Shown: positions 7,399-14,807 of the stretch, one piece after another
Layout of the letters: each line of letters opens with the position of its first letter
Numbering within the stretch: position 1 is the first letter of the stretch
From: an uncultured Desulfobacterales bacterium
Lineage (GTDB): Bacteria > Desulfobacterota > Desulfobacteria > Desulfobacterales > G020354645
NCBI GenBank assembly: GCA_947259865.1
Contig: CAMYNZ010000031.1
Span: 1-19,107, forward strand
Reading direction: 5' to 3'
Length of the DNA stretch: 19,107 nucleotides
Notes under the pieces: model-generated
What the model was told of the DNA's origin: nothing
The model's database searches: none
The model's input: the letters and a program-made list of their open reading frames with translations, nothing else
Made by a program: the position numbers and the translations under genes

Positions 7399-8139
7399 TT
7401 AAATTTCGGTAAACACTTTCCGTCTGTCGGTAACACAATAACTTTTGCGGTATTCGTACGGCCTGTCTTTGTATGTGAATGATAGCATTTCAATAAAAAG
7501 CAGCGCCGTTCCGTTTTCAATCTGGAGCAACCTGGCGGTCATGGTGTCCGTCAGCGCAGCGCCAAAGAGTTGCTGGTTATATAGGGTGGGTACACCGTAT
7601 TTTTTTTCCAGAGCCTCGTAAAGCGTGACTTTTTCAAACAGATGCGTTGGAAACTCATCAAGGTTTTTGAACATATTTTGCGACAGATAAGAGATGCTGT
7701 AAACGATGGGGGTTTGTTTGTGCAAAAACAGGCGTTTAAGCTCATAAAGATTCTGATGGGATTTAATTTTGAGATAGCGATTATGCGGCTGCCTGCCGTT
7801 TATTTTGTCCAGCTTCACTAGTTTTATTTTTAGATCGGCCTCATGATCTGTGAAATTCCGGAGGAAACGGTAGTAGCGAAGACTCTCCGGCCTGAGGGTC
7901 GTCCCGGCCACAAAAGTGCCCTTGCCTTGAATACGATAAAGATAGCCTTCATGTACAAGGTTCAGTAAGGCCTTTTTTACGGTACCAACACTAACCTTAT
8001 AATTTTCAGCCAGGGTTCTTTCTGCCAGAATGCGTTGTCCGGGCGCCCACTGGCGATTTTCTATCTTCTTTTGGATTTCGGTCTGCAATTTGAAATAAAC
8101 GGGGGTGGGGTCACCCAACAACCTGTTCCTGGCCATCAT
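7399..8139 (-). CDS. GntR-family transcriptional regulator (HutC subfamily, UTRA domain)
   Basis: Ligand-responsive DNA-binding regulator, most likely controlling the operon it heads. It has 246 aa. Residues about 10-80 form the GntR winged helix (PVYFKLQTEIQKKIENRQW, then GQRILAERTLAENYKVSVGT, then VKKALLNLVHEGYLYRIQGK). Residues about 100-240 match a UTRA ligand-binding domain, with NGTALLFIEMLSFTYKDRPYEY near the end. Two consecutive ATG codons lie at the start; AAAAGG upstream is a weak ribosome site better spaced for the second. The stop is 8 bp upstream of the flavoprotein start, so they are co-transcribed. HutC-type members usually repress catabolic operons and are released by a pathway metabolite; that is family knowledge. 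The AT-rich palindrome at 8411-8436 is a possible operator. Confidence 0.93.
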   Translation of the reverse strand: MMARNRLLGDPTPVYFKLQTEIQKKIENRQWAPGQRILAERTLAENYKVSVGTVKKALLNLVHEGYLYRIQGKGTFVAGTTLRPESLRYYRFLRNFTDHEADLKIKLVKLDKINGRQPHNRYLKIKSHQNLYELKRLFLHKQTPIVYSISYLSQNMFKNLDEFPTHLFEKVTLYEALEKKYGVPTLYNQQLFGAALTDTMTARLLQIENGTALLFIEMLSFTYKDRPYEYRKSYCVTDRRKVFTEI

Positions 8140-8160
8140 AACCTTTTAGGGCTTAAATAA

Positions 8161-8379
8161 TTCAGGGGTTGGGGTGTTTTTTTCACGACAAGATGATCGC
8201 CCCGGCGCTTCCTACAAGCAGTTGGCTTCAGCCGCCTGGATAGGCAAAAGACGCTGTTGGTTTTTGGGGCGGAGGATATTTTATGTGGCAGGCGGTAAAA
8301 TGTTGGGTAGTTGCCGCTGTTAGACCTGGCAGGCAATAACCCGGCATCTTGTCGTGAAAAAAATACCCCAATTCCTGAA
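8161..8379. repeat. 219-bp element with 35-bp terminal inverted repeats (MITE/REP-like)
   Basis: The 35 bases at 8161-8195 and 8345-8379 are inverted copies with only three mismatches (TTCAGGGGTTGGGGTGTTTT at the left outer end). The outer ends strongly resemble those of the element at 3820-3950, so both belong to one family. The 149 internal bases carry no convincing gene. No target-site duplication is evident. It occupies much of the 8140-8672 divergent gap; the remainder is AT-rich up to about 8450 and then of normal composition, without a recognisable gene. Confidence 0.75.
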
Positions 8380-8410
8380 CCAATTGTAATTATTATCTAT
8401 TTTATATATT

Positions 8411-8436
8411 GATATATATGACTATATATTTATATC
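8411..8436. promoter_or_regulatory. AT-rich palindromic tract, candidate GntR operator or promoter region
   Basis: GATATA at 8411 and TATATC ending at 8436 are complementary, and an inner TATATA-TGAC-TATATA symmetry is present. It lies in the gap between the divergently transcribed gntR and ClpX-like genes, but on the far side of the 8161-8379 element from gntR. AT-rich low complexity makes chance symmetry likely. Confidence 0.25.
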
Positions 8437-8672
8437 TTTATTTTCGATCGTGTCAAGAAAGTTCTCATTTTTTGCGGGACTTCTTTGACAATGCTGTTTT
8501 TCTCCGACACTCTATGGGAGGCCTCGAGGTTCATATCGGGAAGCCCCCTTAAATATTTCCAGACTGCCCGGCTGCATTTAGACTTTTTTGTTGAACATGA
8601 CGCTTGCCGGTGTGGCGGCCTGCAACGCGCTTGCTTGCTTTTTCAGGCAGATATGATTATAGTTGTAGCGTT

Positions 8673-10421
8673 ATGGGAAAGCGAGACGATAAAATACCGG
8701 ATCCAAAAGAAATCGAGAAAGAAATCAGCGAATTTCTGGCAAAAAAATTCAAGGATAACGTTAAAATTGTATCCCCCGTTGTGCTGCCTCAAGAATTGGC
8801 ATTGGATAAGACCCAAAAACCCTCGGGCAAACGGAAAAAGATTAATTTTGATTTATTGCCCGAAAATCTGATTTCCCACCTTGACCGCTATGTCGTCAAA
8901 CAGGATAATGCCAAGGCGATTCTGGCCACAAAAATTTGCACCCATTTCAACAGAATAAAGTGTGCCGAGGCCGCCCTTGAAGACACGGATGACATGGTCG
9001 GCAGAATCAAAAACAATGTTTTAATGATCGGTCCCACCGGTGTCGGCAAGACTTATATAATAAAACTTATCGCCCACAAAATTGGGGTCCCGTTTGTCAA
9101 AGGAGATGCCACCAAGTTTAGCGAAACTGGCTATGTGGGGGGGGATGTTGAGGACCTGATCCGCGACCTGGTTCGGGAAGCCGATGATGATATCGAGCTG
9201 GCGCAATACGGGATTATTTATATCGATGAAATCGACAAAATCGCCGGAAGCCGAAACATAATCGGGGCGGATGTATCGCGCACCGGTGTACAGCGCGCTT
9301 TGCTAAAACCCATGGAAGAAACCGAAGTTGATTTAAAGGTCGCCCATGATCCTATTTCCATGATTCAGGAAATCGAGCGCTATCGGAAAACCGGTAAACG
9401 CGATAAGCAAACCGTAAACACCAAAAACATCCTGTTTATCATGAGTGGCGCCTTCAGCGATCTTACCGAAATTATCCAGAAGCGTATTTCCGCCCATGGA
9501 ATTGGTTTTGGTGCCAAACTGACACAGTTACAGGATAGCAGTGAAGTACTCAAACATGTAGCCTCCGAGGATTTGATTAAATACGGATTTGAATCAGAAT
9601 TTGTTGGACGTTTACCGGTGCGAGGCGTTTTTGAAAAATTAACTGAAAACGATCTATTTGAAATATTGAAAAATCCGAACAATCCTATCATTTTGGGTAA
9701 AAAACTCGATTTTGCAGCTTACAATATAGACATAAAATTTGATGATACGGTGTTACAAATTCTGGCAAAAGAAGCTTTTGCAGAAAATACGGGGGCTCGG
9801 GGATTGGTAAGTGCGGTGGAAAAAGCCCTGCTACCTTTTGAAAAGAAATTACCCTCTACCGGTATTAAAAAATTTCCGGTGATGGATTCGACCATCCAAC
9901 ATCCGGAAAAATCTCTCACAGCACTTATTGCCGAGCCTGACCATAAAAAAATAATGGATGCTTTTGAAATCCTTGCCCAAAAAGAAAGGCGGCATATTAA
10001 AAACTATTTAAAATCCAATAAAGCCAATCTGGCTGAAAAATACAGCCTCACGATGACCCCGGCACGCATGGGCACTGTGGCCGGATATTACTCCAAGCAT
10101 ATTATGGATGTAAGCAAGGTCATCAGAAAAATTAAATCATATTATGATGACGTCAAAAAAATTGAACTCTACTTTTTCAAAAATCATGATATAAACATTA
10201 TTCTGGAAGAGGATGCCATTGACTTTATCATCGAAAAGATTGTAATCGATGACGTTCACCTGGATGCCTTATACCGAAATCTCACAAAAGACTTTGAGCA
10301 CGGTTTGAAACTGGTACGGGAAAAAACCGGGCAAAACCGTTTCTTTATCACACGAAATGCGCTTATGGATGCTGAATCCTACGTCAGTAACTTATTGCGG
10401 AAAGAAACCAAAAGCGAATAA
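8673..10421 (+). CDS. ClpX-like AAA+ unfoldase lacking the zinc-binding domain, with C-terminal extension
   Basis: ATP-driven protein remodelling or unfolding motor of the ClpX/HslU clade. From the ATG at 8673 it has 582 aa; a TTG at 8604 would add 23 unlikely residues, and neither start has a clear ribosome site. Seen are Walker A GPTGVGKT (120-127), pore loop GYVG (153-156), Walker B IIYIDEID (181-188), a ClpX-type loop IGFGA (277-281), arginine finger in FVGRLP (Arg313) and sensor-2 GARGL (Arg376). In ClpX the IGF tripeptide docks on ClpP, so ClpP partnership is inferred. Differences from housekeeping ClpX (about 420 aa): no four-cysteine zinc domain, a charged N-terminus of about 60 residues in its place, and about 165 extra C-terminal residues (from about 415), probably helical, of unknown function. 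It ends 16 bp before ahbC on the same strand. Confidence 0.9.
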   Translation: MGKRDDKIPDPKEIEKEISEFLAKKFKDNVKIVSPVVLPQELALDKTQKPSGKRKKINFDLLPENLISHLDRYVVKQDNAKAILATKICTHFNRIKCAEAALEDTDDMVGRIKNNVLMIGPTGVGKTYIIKLIAHKIGVPFVKGDATKFSETGYVGGDVEDLIRDLVREADDDIELAQYGIIYIDEIDKIAGSRNIIGADVSRTGVQRALLKPMEETEVDLKVAHDPISMIQEIERYRKTGKRDKQTVNTKNILFIMSGAFSDLTEIIQKRISAHGIGFGAKLTQLQDSSEVLKHVASEDLIKYGFESEFVGRLPVRGVFEKLTENDLFEILKNPNNPIILGKKLDFAAYNIDIKFDDTVLQILAKEAFAENTGARGLVSAVEKALLPFEKKLPSTGIKKFPVMDSTIQHPEKSLTALIAEPDHKKIMDAFEILAQKERRHIKNYLKSNKANLAEKYSLTMTPARMGTVAGYYSKHIMDVSKVIRKIKSYYDDVKKIELYFFKNHDINIILEEDAIDFIIEKIVIDDVHLDALYRNLTKDFEHGLKLVREKTGQNRFFITRNALMDAESYVSNLLRKETKSE

Positions 10422-10437
10422 TCCTTTAGAGTAGAAA

Positions 10438-11664
10438 ATGATTGGTATTTCAAAGCTTTACTGTGGCACCGTGGAACCGTCGGATGCTTTGCGGTATGGC
10501 CGACAATCATCTCGCCTGCCGTCACATCTGCTGCAATTTTCCCAGGATAAGCGGCCGGTGGTGGTGTGGAATGTTACCCGACGTTGCAATTTAAAATGCG
10601 TGCACTGCTATGCCCACGCTAAAAACCGCCCGTTTAAAGACGAACTTACCTTTGCGCAAGGCCAAGGGTTGATAGATAATCTGGCAGAATACGGCGTGCC
10701 GGTACTGCTGTTTTCGGGTGGAGAGCCGCTGGTGCGCAAAGATCTGCCTGAACTGGCCGATTATGCGGTGCAAAAGGGAATGCGTGCCGTTATATCCACC
10801 AACGGTACGCTGATTTCATCCGAACTGGCACACACCCTCAAAAAGATCGGTCTTTCATATGTCGGCATTAGCCTGGATGGGATGCAAAAAATTAACGACC
10901 GTTTTCGCGGGGTCAAGGGGGCTTTCAAATCGGCCTTGGCGGGCATTGAAAATTGTCAGGCGGCAGGTATAAAAGTCGGTCTGCGCTTTACAATCAACAA
11001 GTTTAACGTAAACGAAATACCCCATTTATTCGATCTGCTTGAAAAGATGGATATTCCCAGGGTCTGCTTTTACCATCTTGTTTACGCCGGACGCGGTTCG
11101 ACCCTTGTGGAAGAAGATTTATCCCATGAAGAAACCAAACGGGCAGTTGATCTCATCATCGATCATACCCGCAAGCTGCATGAACGCGGAAAACCCAAAG
11201 AAGTTTTGACCGTCGACAATCATGCGGATGGACCCTATCTGTATTTAAGGCTTTTGGAAGAAGATCCCAAGCGGGCCCAGGAAGTTCTGGAGCTCCTTAA
11301 GATGAATGAAGGCAACAATTCCGGCAGGGGCATCGGCTGCGTAAGCTGGGACGGCGAAGTTTATGCCGACCAATTCTGGCGGCATTACAGTTTCGGAAAC
11401 GTTACAAGCCGTCCCTTTTCTGAAATCTGGACCGACATCAACGAGCCCCTCATGCAGAAACTTAAAGAAAAGAAAAAGCACGTAAAGGGCCGGTGCGCTT
11501 CCTGCTGCTGGCTGGATATTTGTGCCGGCAATTTCAGGGTACGGGCTGAGGCAGTGACCGGCGATGTCTGGGCACCGGATCCTGCCTGCTATCTCAGCGA
11601 TGAAGAAATAGCGGATGCAGCGTCCATCGGGCAGACTTGTGACACATCCTCCGGGGCAATCTAA
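10438..11664 (+). CDS. ahbC: 12,18-didecarboxysiroheme deacetylase, radical SAM (AhbC)
   Basis: Radical SAM enzyme of the alternative (siroheme-dependent) heme pathway. It removes the two acetate side chains of 12,18-didecarboxysiroheme to give Fe-coproporphyrin III. The protein has 408 aa. The N-terminus MIGISKLYCG, then ALRYG and RPVVVWNVTRRCNLKCVHCY, is characteristic of the AhbC/NirJ group. The SAM cluster cysteines are 50, 54 and 57 (CNLKCVHC), followed by the glycine-rich FSGGEPL and ISLDG strands. The C-terminus has a second cysteine set (GIGCVSWDGE, then GRCASCCWLDICAGN and DPACYL), matching the auxiliary 4Fe-4S cluster of the family. NirJ of heme d1 synthesis is very similar, but the adjacent hemB and ahbD and the absence of nir genes favour AhbC. 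It follows the ClpX-like gene by 16 bp, so co-transcription is likely. Confidence 0.9.
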   Translation: MIGISKLYCGTVEPSDALRYGRQSSRLPSHLLQFSQDKRPVVVWNVTRRCNLKCVHCYAHAKNRPFKDELTFAQGQGLIDNLAEYGVPVLLFSGGEPLVRKDLPELADYAVQKGMRAVISTNGTLISSELAHTLKKIGLSYVGISLDGMQKINDRFRGVKGAFKSALAGIENCQAAGIKVGLRFTINKFNVNEIPHLFDLLEKMDIPRVCFYHLVYAGRGSTLVEEDLSHEETKRAVDLIIDHTRKLHERGKPKEVLTVDNHADGPYLYLRLLEEDPKRAQEVLELLKMNEGNNSGRGIGCVSWDGEVYADQFWRHYSFGNVTSRPFSEIWTDINEPLMQKLKEKKKHVKGRCASCCWLDICAGNFRVRAEAVTGDVWAPDPACYLSDEEIADAASIGQTCDTSSGAI

Positions 11665-11763
11665 AATCTTGGCGATTACCGATACAATGTTTCGTTAAGT
11701 CAACCTGACCTCCCACAATTCAGCGTATACCTGCCGATGGCCGTCACCCAGGAAGGAGCAGTT

Positions 11764-12738
11764 ATGTTATTTCCCGAATACAGACCAAGACGTTTGAGAC
11801 AAAAAGCGGCTTTTCGCCGTATGATACGCGAAACCCGGCTATCGGTTGATGATCTCATTCTGCCGCTTTTTGCTGTTAAAGGCGAAGGTATTCAAAATCC
11901 AATTCCATCTATGCCGGGTCATTTTCAACTGTCTAGTGAAAACCTGGTCAAAACAGCCAAACAGGCCTATGATCTCGGTATTCCCGCAATCATATTGTTT
12001 GGAATACCCGAAAAAAAGGATTCACTTGCCACCAGGGCCTATGCCGAGGACGGGATCGTTCAACATGCGACCCGGGCTCTAAAAGACGCACTGCCCGACT
12101 TGGCAGTTATTACGGATGTCTGTTTATGTCAGTACACCGATCACGGCCACTGCGGGATTGTTGATGGACAGGTGATCGAAAATGATGCTACCCTCGAATT
12201 GCTTGCAAAAACCGCCCTGTCCCATGCCAAGGCCGGCTCTGATATGGTTGCGCCTTCGGATATGATGGATGGCCGGGTGGCCGAAATTCGGGACACGCTG
12301 GATGAGAACGGGTTTACGCAAATTCCGATCATGTCCTATGCCGCCAAATATTGCTCGGCATATTACGGACCTTTCCGTGAGGCCGCGGACTCGGCGCCCA
12401 AATTCGGTGATCGACGAACGTATCAAATGGATCCGTCCAATGCAGTAGAAGCCATCCGGGAAGCCACCATGGACATCGAGGAGGGCGCAGATATCATCAT
12501 GGTAAAACCGGCCCTGCCCTATCTTGATATTATCTATCGTGTCAGACAGGAGACCGATTTACCGCTAGCCGCCTATAATGTCAGTGGAGAATTTTCTATG
12601 ATTAAAGCCGCCGAAAAAATGGGTTGGGTGGACGGCACCAAAGTTATGCTGGAGACCCTGACGGCCATCAAACGCGCCGGGGCCGATATGATTCTGACCT
12701 ATTTTGCGTTGGAGGCGGCCCAGGAGATCACTGGTTAA
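11764..12738 (+). CDS. hemB: Delta-aminolevulinic acid dehydratase (porphobilinogen synthase)
   Basis: Condenses two 5-aminolevulinate molecules to porphobilinogen, the first common step towards siroheme, heme and cobamides. The chosen start, ATG at 11764, has GGAAGGAG five bases upstream and gives 324 aa, the standard length; a frame opening at 11737 adds nine residues. Both substrate-site lysines are visible: Lys195 in [19 protein letters not shown] and the Schiff-base Lys248 in [12 protein letters not shown]. The metal loop [14 protein letters not shown] holds Cys120, Cys122 and Cys130, so this is a zinc-dependent type rather than the magnesium type. It lies between ahbC and ahbD on the same strand, 99 bp after ahbC, as in other sulfate reducers. 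Confidence 0.96.
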   Translation: MLFPEYRPRRLRQKAAFRRMIRETRLSVDDLILPLFAVKGEGIQNPIPSMPGHFQLSSENLVKTAKQAYDLGIPAIILFGIPEKKDSLATRAYAEDGIVQHATRALKDALPDLAVITDVCLCQYTDHGHCGIVDGQVIENDATLELLAKTALSHAKAGSDMVAPSDMMDGRVAEIRDTLDENGFTQIPIMSYAAKYCSAYYGPFREAADSAPKFGDRRTYQMDPSNAVEAIREATMDIEEGADIIMVKPALPYLDIIYRVRQETDLPLAAYNVSGEFSMIKAAEKMGWVDGTKVMLETLTAIKRAGADMILTYFALEAAQEITG

Positions 12739-12761
12739 ATTTGTTGGATTGGATAGAATCT

Positions 12762-12840
12762 GTTACGTGTTGCGTGTTCCGGGTTACGGGTTTGTCGTCA
12801 CGTCTTATTGAATTATAACACGAAACTCGTGACGTATGAC
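12762..12840. repeat. Heptanucleotide (GTTNCGN) repeat with inverted right half
   Basis: Starting at 12762 the sequence runs in 7-bp steps: GTTACGT, GTTGCGT, GTTCCGG, GTTACGG, GTTTGTC. From 12817 to 12840 the same unit appears on the other strand (reverse complement GTCACGA, GTTTCGT). CGTCACG at 12796-12802 pairs with CGTGACG at 12828-12834 to form a hairpin. It fills the gap between hemB and ahbD and overlaps the upstream possible ahbD start at 12836. A second copy of the family is at 14737-14807. Confidence 0.6.
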
Positions 12841-12871
12841 GGAACTTATATGCTCAAAAAGAAAAAAAGTT

Positions 12872-13981
12872 ATGAAAAACAACAAGCTTCGTGAAACCCC
12901 GGCTCCTGATCATCTGAACCAAAATGCCAAACCTGCTTCCCTGCGACTTGTCGCCTGGGAGACGACCCGAAATTGCAACCTTAGCTGCATGCATTGCCGG
13001 GCTTCGGCGACCTGCGGCCCCCACGAAGGAGAGCTCGACACCCCAGCGGCCTTCCGCCTGTTGGACCAAATCGCGGAGGTGTCCCGGCCGATCGTTATCC
13101 TTACCGGCGGAGAACCCCTGCTTCGACCGGATATATTCGATATCGCAAGCTACGGCACCCAAAAAGGACTGCGGATGGTCATGGCCCCCAACGGAACGCT
13201 TATAACGGAAAAAACCGCCAAACAGATGGTCGATTCGGGCATAAAAAGAATTAGTATAAGTTTGGACGGCGCCTCAAAAGAAAGCCACGACCTTTTCAGA
13301 GGTGTAGAGGGAGCCTATGAGGGAGCTCTGCAGGGAATCCAATTGGCCAAGCAAGTCGGGCTTGAATTTCAGATAAACACCACGATTACCAAAACCAACC
13401 TCGAAGAAATCCCCCGGATCCAGACGCTGGCGGTCGATCTGGGAGCGGTAGCCCATCACATTTTCCTGCTGGTGCCGACCGGCCGCGGGAAATACATTGT
13501 AGACCAGGAAATAAATGCTCAAGAATACGAGCAAACCCTAAACTGGTTTTATGATCAGCAGGAAAAAACGCCGTTGCAGCTGAAAGCAACCTGCGCTCCG
13601 CATTACTATCGTATCTTGCGACAGAGAGCAAAAAAAGACGGTCGCAAAGTTACCTTCAAAACCCATGGTCTGGATGCGGTTACCCGAGGGTGCCTGGGCG
13701 GAATAGGCTTTTGTTTTGTTTCACACCGTGGGATTGTGCAACCCTGCGGTTTTTTAAATGTCAATTGCGGCGACATCAACAAAACCTCCTTTGTCGATAT
13801 ATGGAATCATTCCAAAACTTTTCTAGATCTACGCGATTACGATAAATTGGTGGACAAGTGCGGTGAATGCGAGTACAAAAGAGTCTGCGGTGGATGCAGA
13901 GCGAGGGCCTATGAGGCCACCGGGGATATTTTGGCCCAGGAACCCCTTTGCAGCTATCAACCGGTTTCAATGGCAAAGTGA
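12872..13981 (+). CDS. ahbD: Heme b synthase, radical SAM (AhbD)
   Basis: Last enzyme of the siroheme-dependent heme pathway: a radical SAM decarboxylase turning two propionates of Fe-coproporphyrin III into the vinyls of heme b. From the ATG at 12872 it has 369 aa. A start at 12836 adds 12 residues but lies inside a repeat hairpin; neither has a good ribosome site. Seen are RLVAWETTRNCNLSCMHCRA with SAM-cluster Cys35, 39 and 42, then LTGGEPLLRPDIF, the MAPNGTLI strand and ISLDGASKESHD. The C-terminus carries many cysteines (GCLGGIGFCFVS, VQPCGFLNVNCGDI, CGECEYKRVCGGCRARAY), matching the auxiliary 4Fe-4S cluster of the family. ahbA and ahbB, needed for the preceding siroheme decarboxylation, are not in this window. 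Confidence 0.9.
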   Translation: MKNNKLRETPAPDHLNQNAKPASLRLVAWETTRNCNLSCMHCRASATCGPHEGELDTPAAFRLLDQIAEVSRPIVILTGGEPLLRPDIFDIASYGTQKGLRMVMAPNGTLITEKTAKQMVDSGIKRISISLDGASKESHDLFRGVEGAYEGALQGIQLAKQVGLEFQINTTITKTNLEEIPRIQTLAVDLGAVAHHIFLLVPTGRGKYIVDQEINAQEYEQTLNWFYDQQEKTPLQLKATCAPHYYRILRQRAKKDGRKVTFKTHGLDAVTRGCLGGIGFCFVSHRGIVQPCGFLNVNCGDINKTSFVDIWNHSKTFLDLRDYDKLVDKCGECEYKRVCGGCRARAYEATGDILAQEPLCSYQPVSMAK

Positions 13982-14061
13982 TATCGGTGTACCCAAATCC
14001 TTCCTAAACTTTGAAAAATGTTCTCCAATTTCAAGATCATTGATTCATTAAGGAAAAGACC

Positions 14062-14667
14062 ATGAATATCAGCGCCCTGATGATACACGACCCGATTACC
14101 GTGACCGAAGAAGCATCGATTACCGAGGCGATCGAATTAATGAAAGTCAACTCCATCCGCCATCTGCCGGTGATTACCGCCGGAAATATTTTGCGGGGCT
14201 TTGTGACCCTGGCAGATCTTAAGCAAGGGCTCATTCCGTCGATGGTAAGCAATCTTTCCCTTTCTGATTTAATGATCCACGAACCGATTACGGTCGACCC
14301 CGATGACGACCTGGAAATAGCCGCCCAACTGATTTACAAACATAAGATCGGTGGTATGCCGGTCGTCAAAAACCGCAAGCTGGTAGGTATAATCACCGGT
14401 ACCGATATTTTGCGGGCTTTTATTGATATGATGGGGATATTGACGTCCAGCTCCCGTATTGATGTGGTCATTAAAGACCAGCCGGGTGTATTAAAAAAGG
14501 CGATGCAAATCATCAATGATAGCGGCGGCGACATCATAAACGTGGGAATGACCACCCAGCAGACGAAAGAGAGAATTTACTATTTCCGGCTTTCGGCCTG
14601 CAAGACCGGTATTATAAAAGAAGCCCTGGAAAAAGGTGGTTTCGAGGTTATGGATGCTATGGACTAG
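14062..14667 (+). CDS. CBS-CBS-ACT domain protein (AcuB-like)
   Basis: Small cytoplasmic ligand-sensing protein of 201 aa. CBS domain 1 covers about residues 5-55 (LMIHDPITVTEEASITEAIE, then IRHLPVI) and CBS domain 2 about 69-117 (LMIHEPITVDPDDDLEIAAQ, then IGGMPVVKNRKLVGIITGTD). An ACT domain covers about 131-200 (RIDVVIKDQPGVLKKAMQII, then GGDIINVG). CBS pairs typically bind adenine nucleotides and ACT domains amino acids or similar ligands. AAGGAA sits eight bases before the ATG. It follows ahbD by 80 bp on the same strand and may be co-transcribed. No catalytic domain is present, so it probably regulates a partner, which the sequence does not identify. Similar short CBS-ACT proteins are often labelled AcuB without functional proof. 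Confidence 0.9.
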   Translation: MNISALMIHDPITVTEEASITEAIELMKVNSIRHLPVITAGNILRGFVTLADLKQGLIPSMVSNLSLSDLMIHEPITVDPDDDLEIAAQLIYKHKIGGMPVVKNRKLVGIITGTDILRAFIDMMGILTSSSRIDVVIKDQPGVLKKAMQIINDSGGDIINVGMTTQQTKERIYYFRLSACKTGIIKEALEKGGFEVMDAMD

Positions 14668-14736
14668 CCGTATGGTTAGCCGCAACTAAACAAATTATTA
14701 CATGAGGTATTGGATGCAGTACTGGCAAATGTAATC

Positions 14737-14807
14737 GTTGCGGGTTACGCGTTGCGAGTTGCATGTTCAATTTTTCAACTCGCAACTCGAAACCCGCAAC
14801 TCGCAAC
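14737..14807. repeat. Heptanucleotide (GTTNCGN) inverted repeat hairpin
   Basis: Bases 14737-14761 read in 7-bp steps as GTTGCGG, GTTACGC, GTTGCGA, GTTG. Bases 14776-14800 are their reverse complement with two mismatches in 25. The loop is 14 bases (14762-14775) and ends in a short T-run. One more heptad follows on the right arm up to 14807. The long stem could stop or protect the upstream transcript, but no T-run follows the stem, so it is not a classic terminator. It is the same repeat family as 12762-12840. Confidence 0.7.

Noticed and set aside
8136..8336. 66-aa minus-strand open frame inside the 8161-8379 element
   Set aside because: Low-complexity basic peptide reading through the terminal repeat, with no ribosome site or recognisable motif.
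8485..8516. Perfect TTGACA upstream of the ClpX-like gene as a promoter
   Set aside because: At 17-19 bp spacing the -10 position matches the consensus poorly (CACTCT or similar).
8485..8871. 128-aa plus-strand open frame overlapping the start of the ClpX-like gene
   Set aside because: It overlaps the well-supported ClpX-like frame in another phase and its translation has no family features.
10438..11664. NirJ of heme d1 synthesis
   Set aside because: The sequence is similar, but ahbD and hemB are adjacent and no nirS, nirF or other d1 genes are seen, so AhbC is the better call.
12762..12840. Intrinsic terminator after hemB
   Set aside because: The hairpin is imperfect and has no following T-run; the heptad repeat explains the symmetry better.
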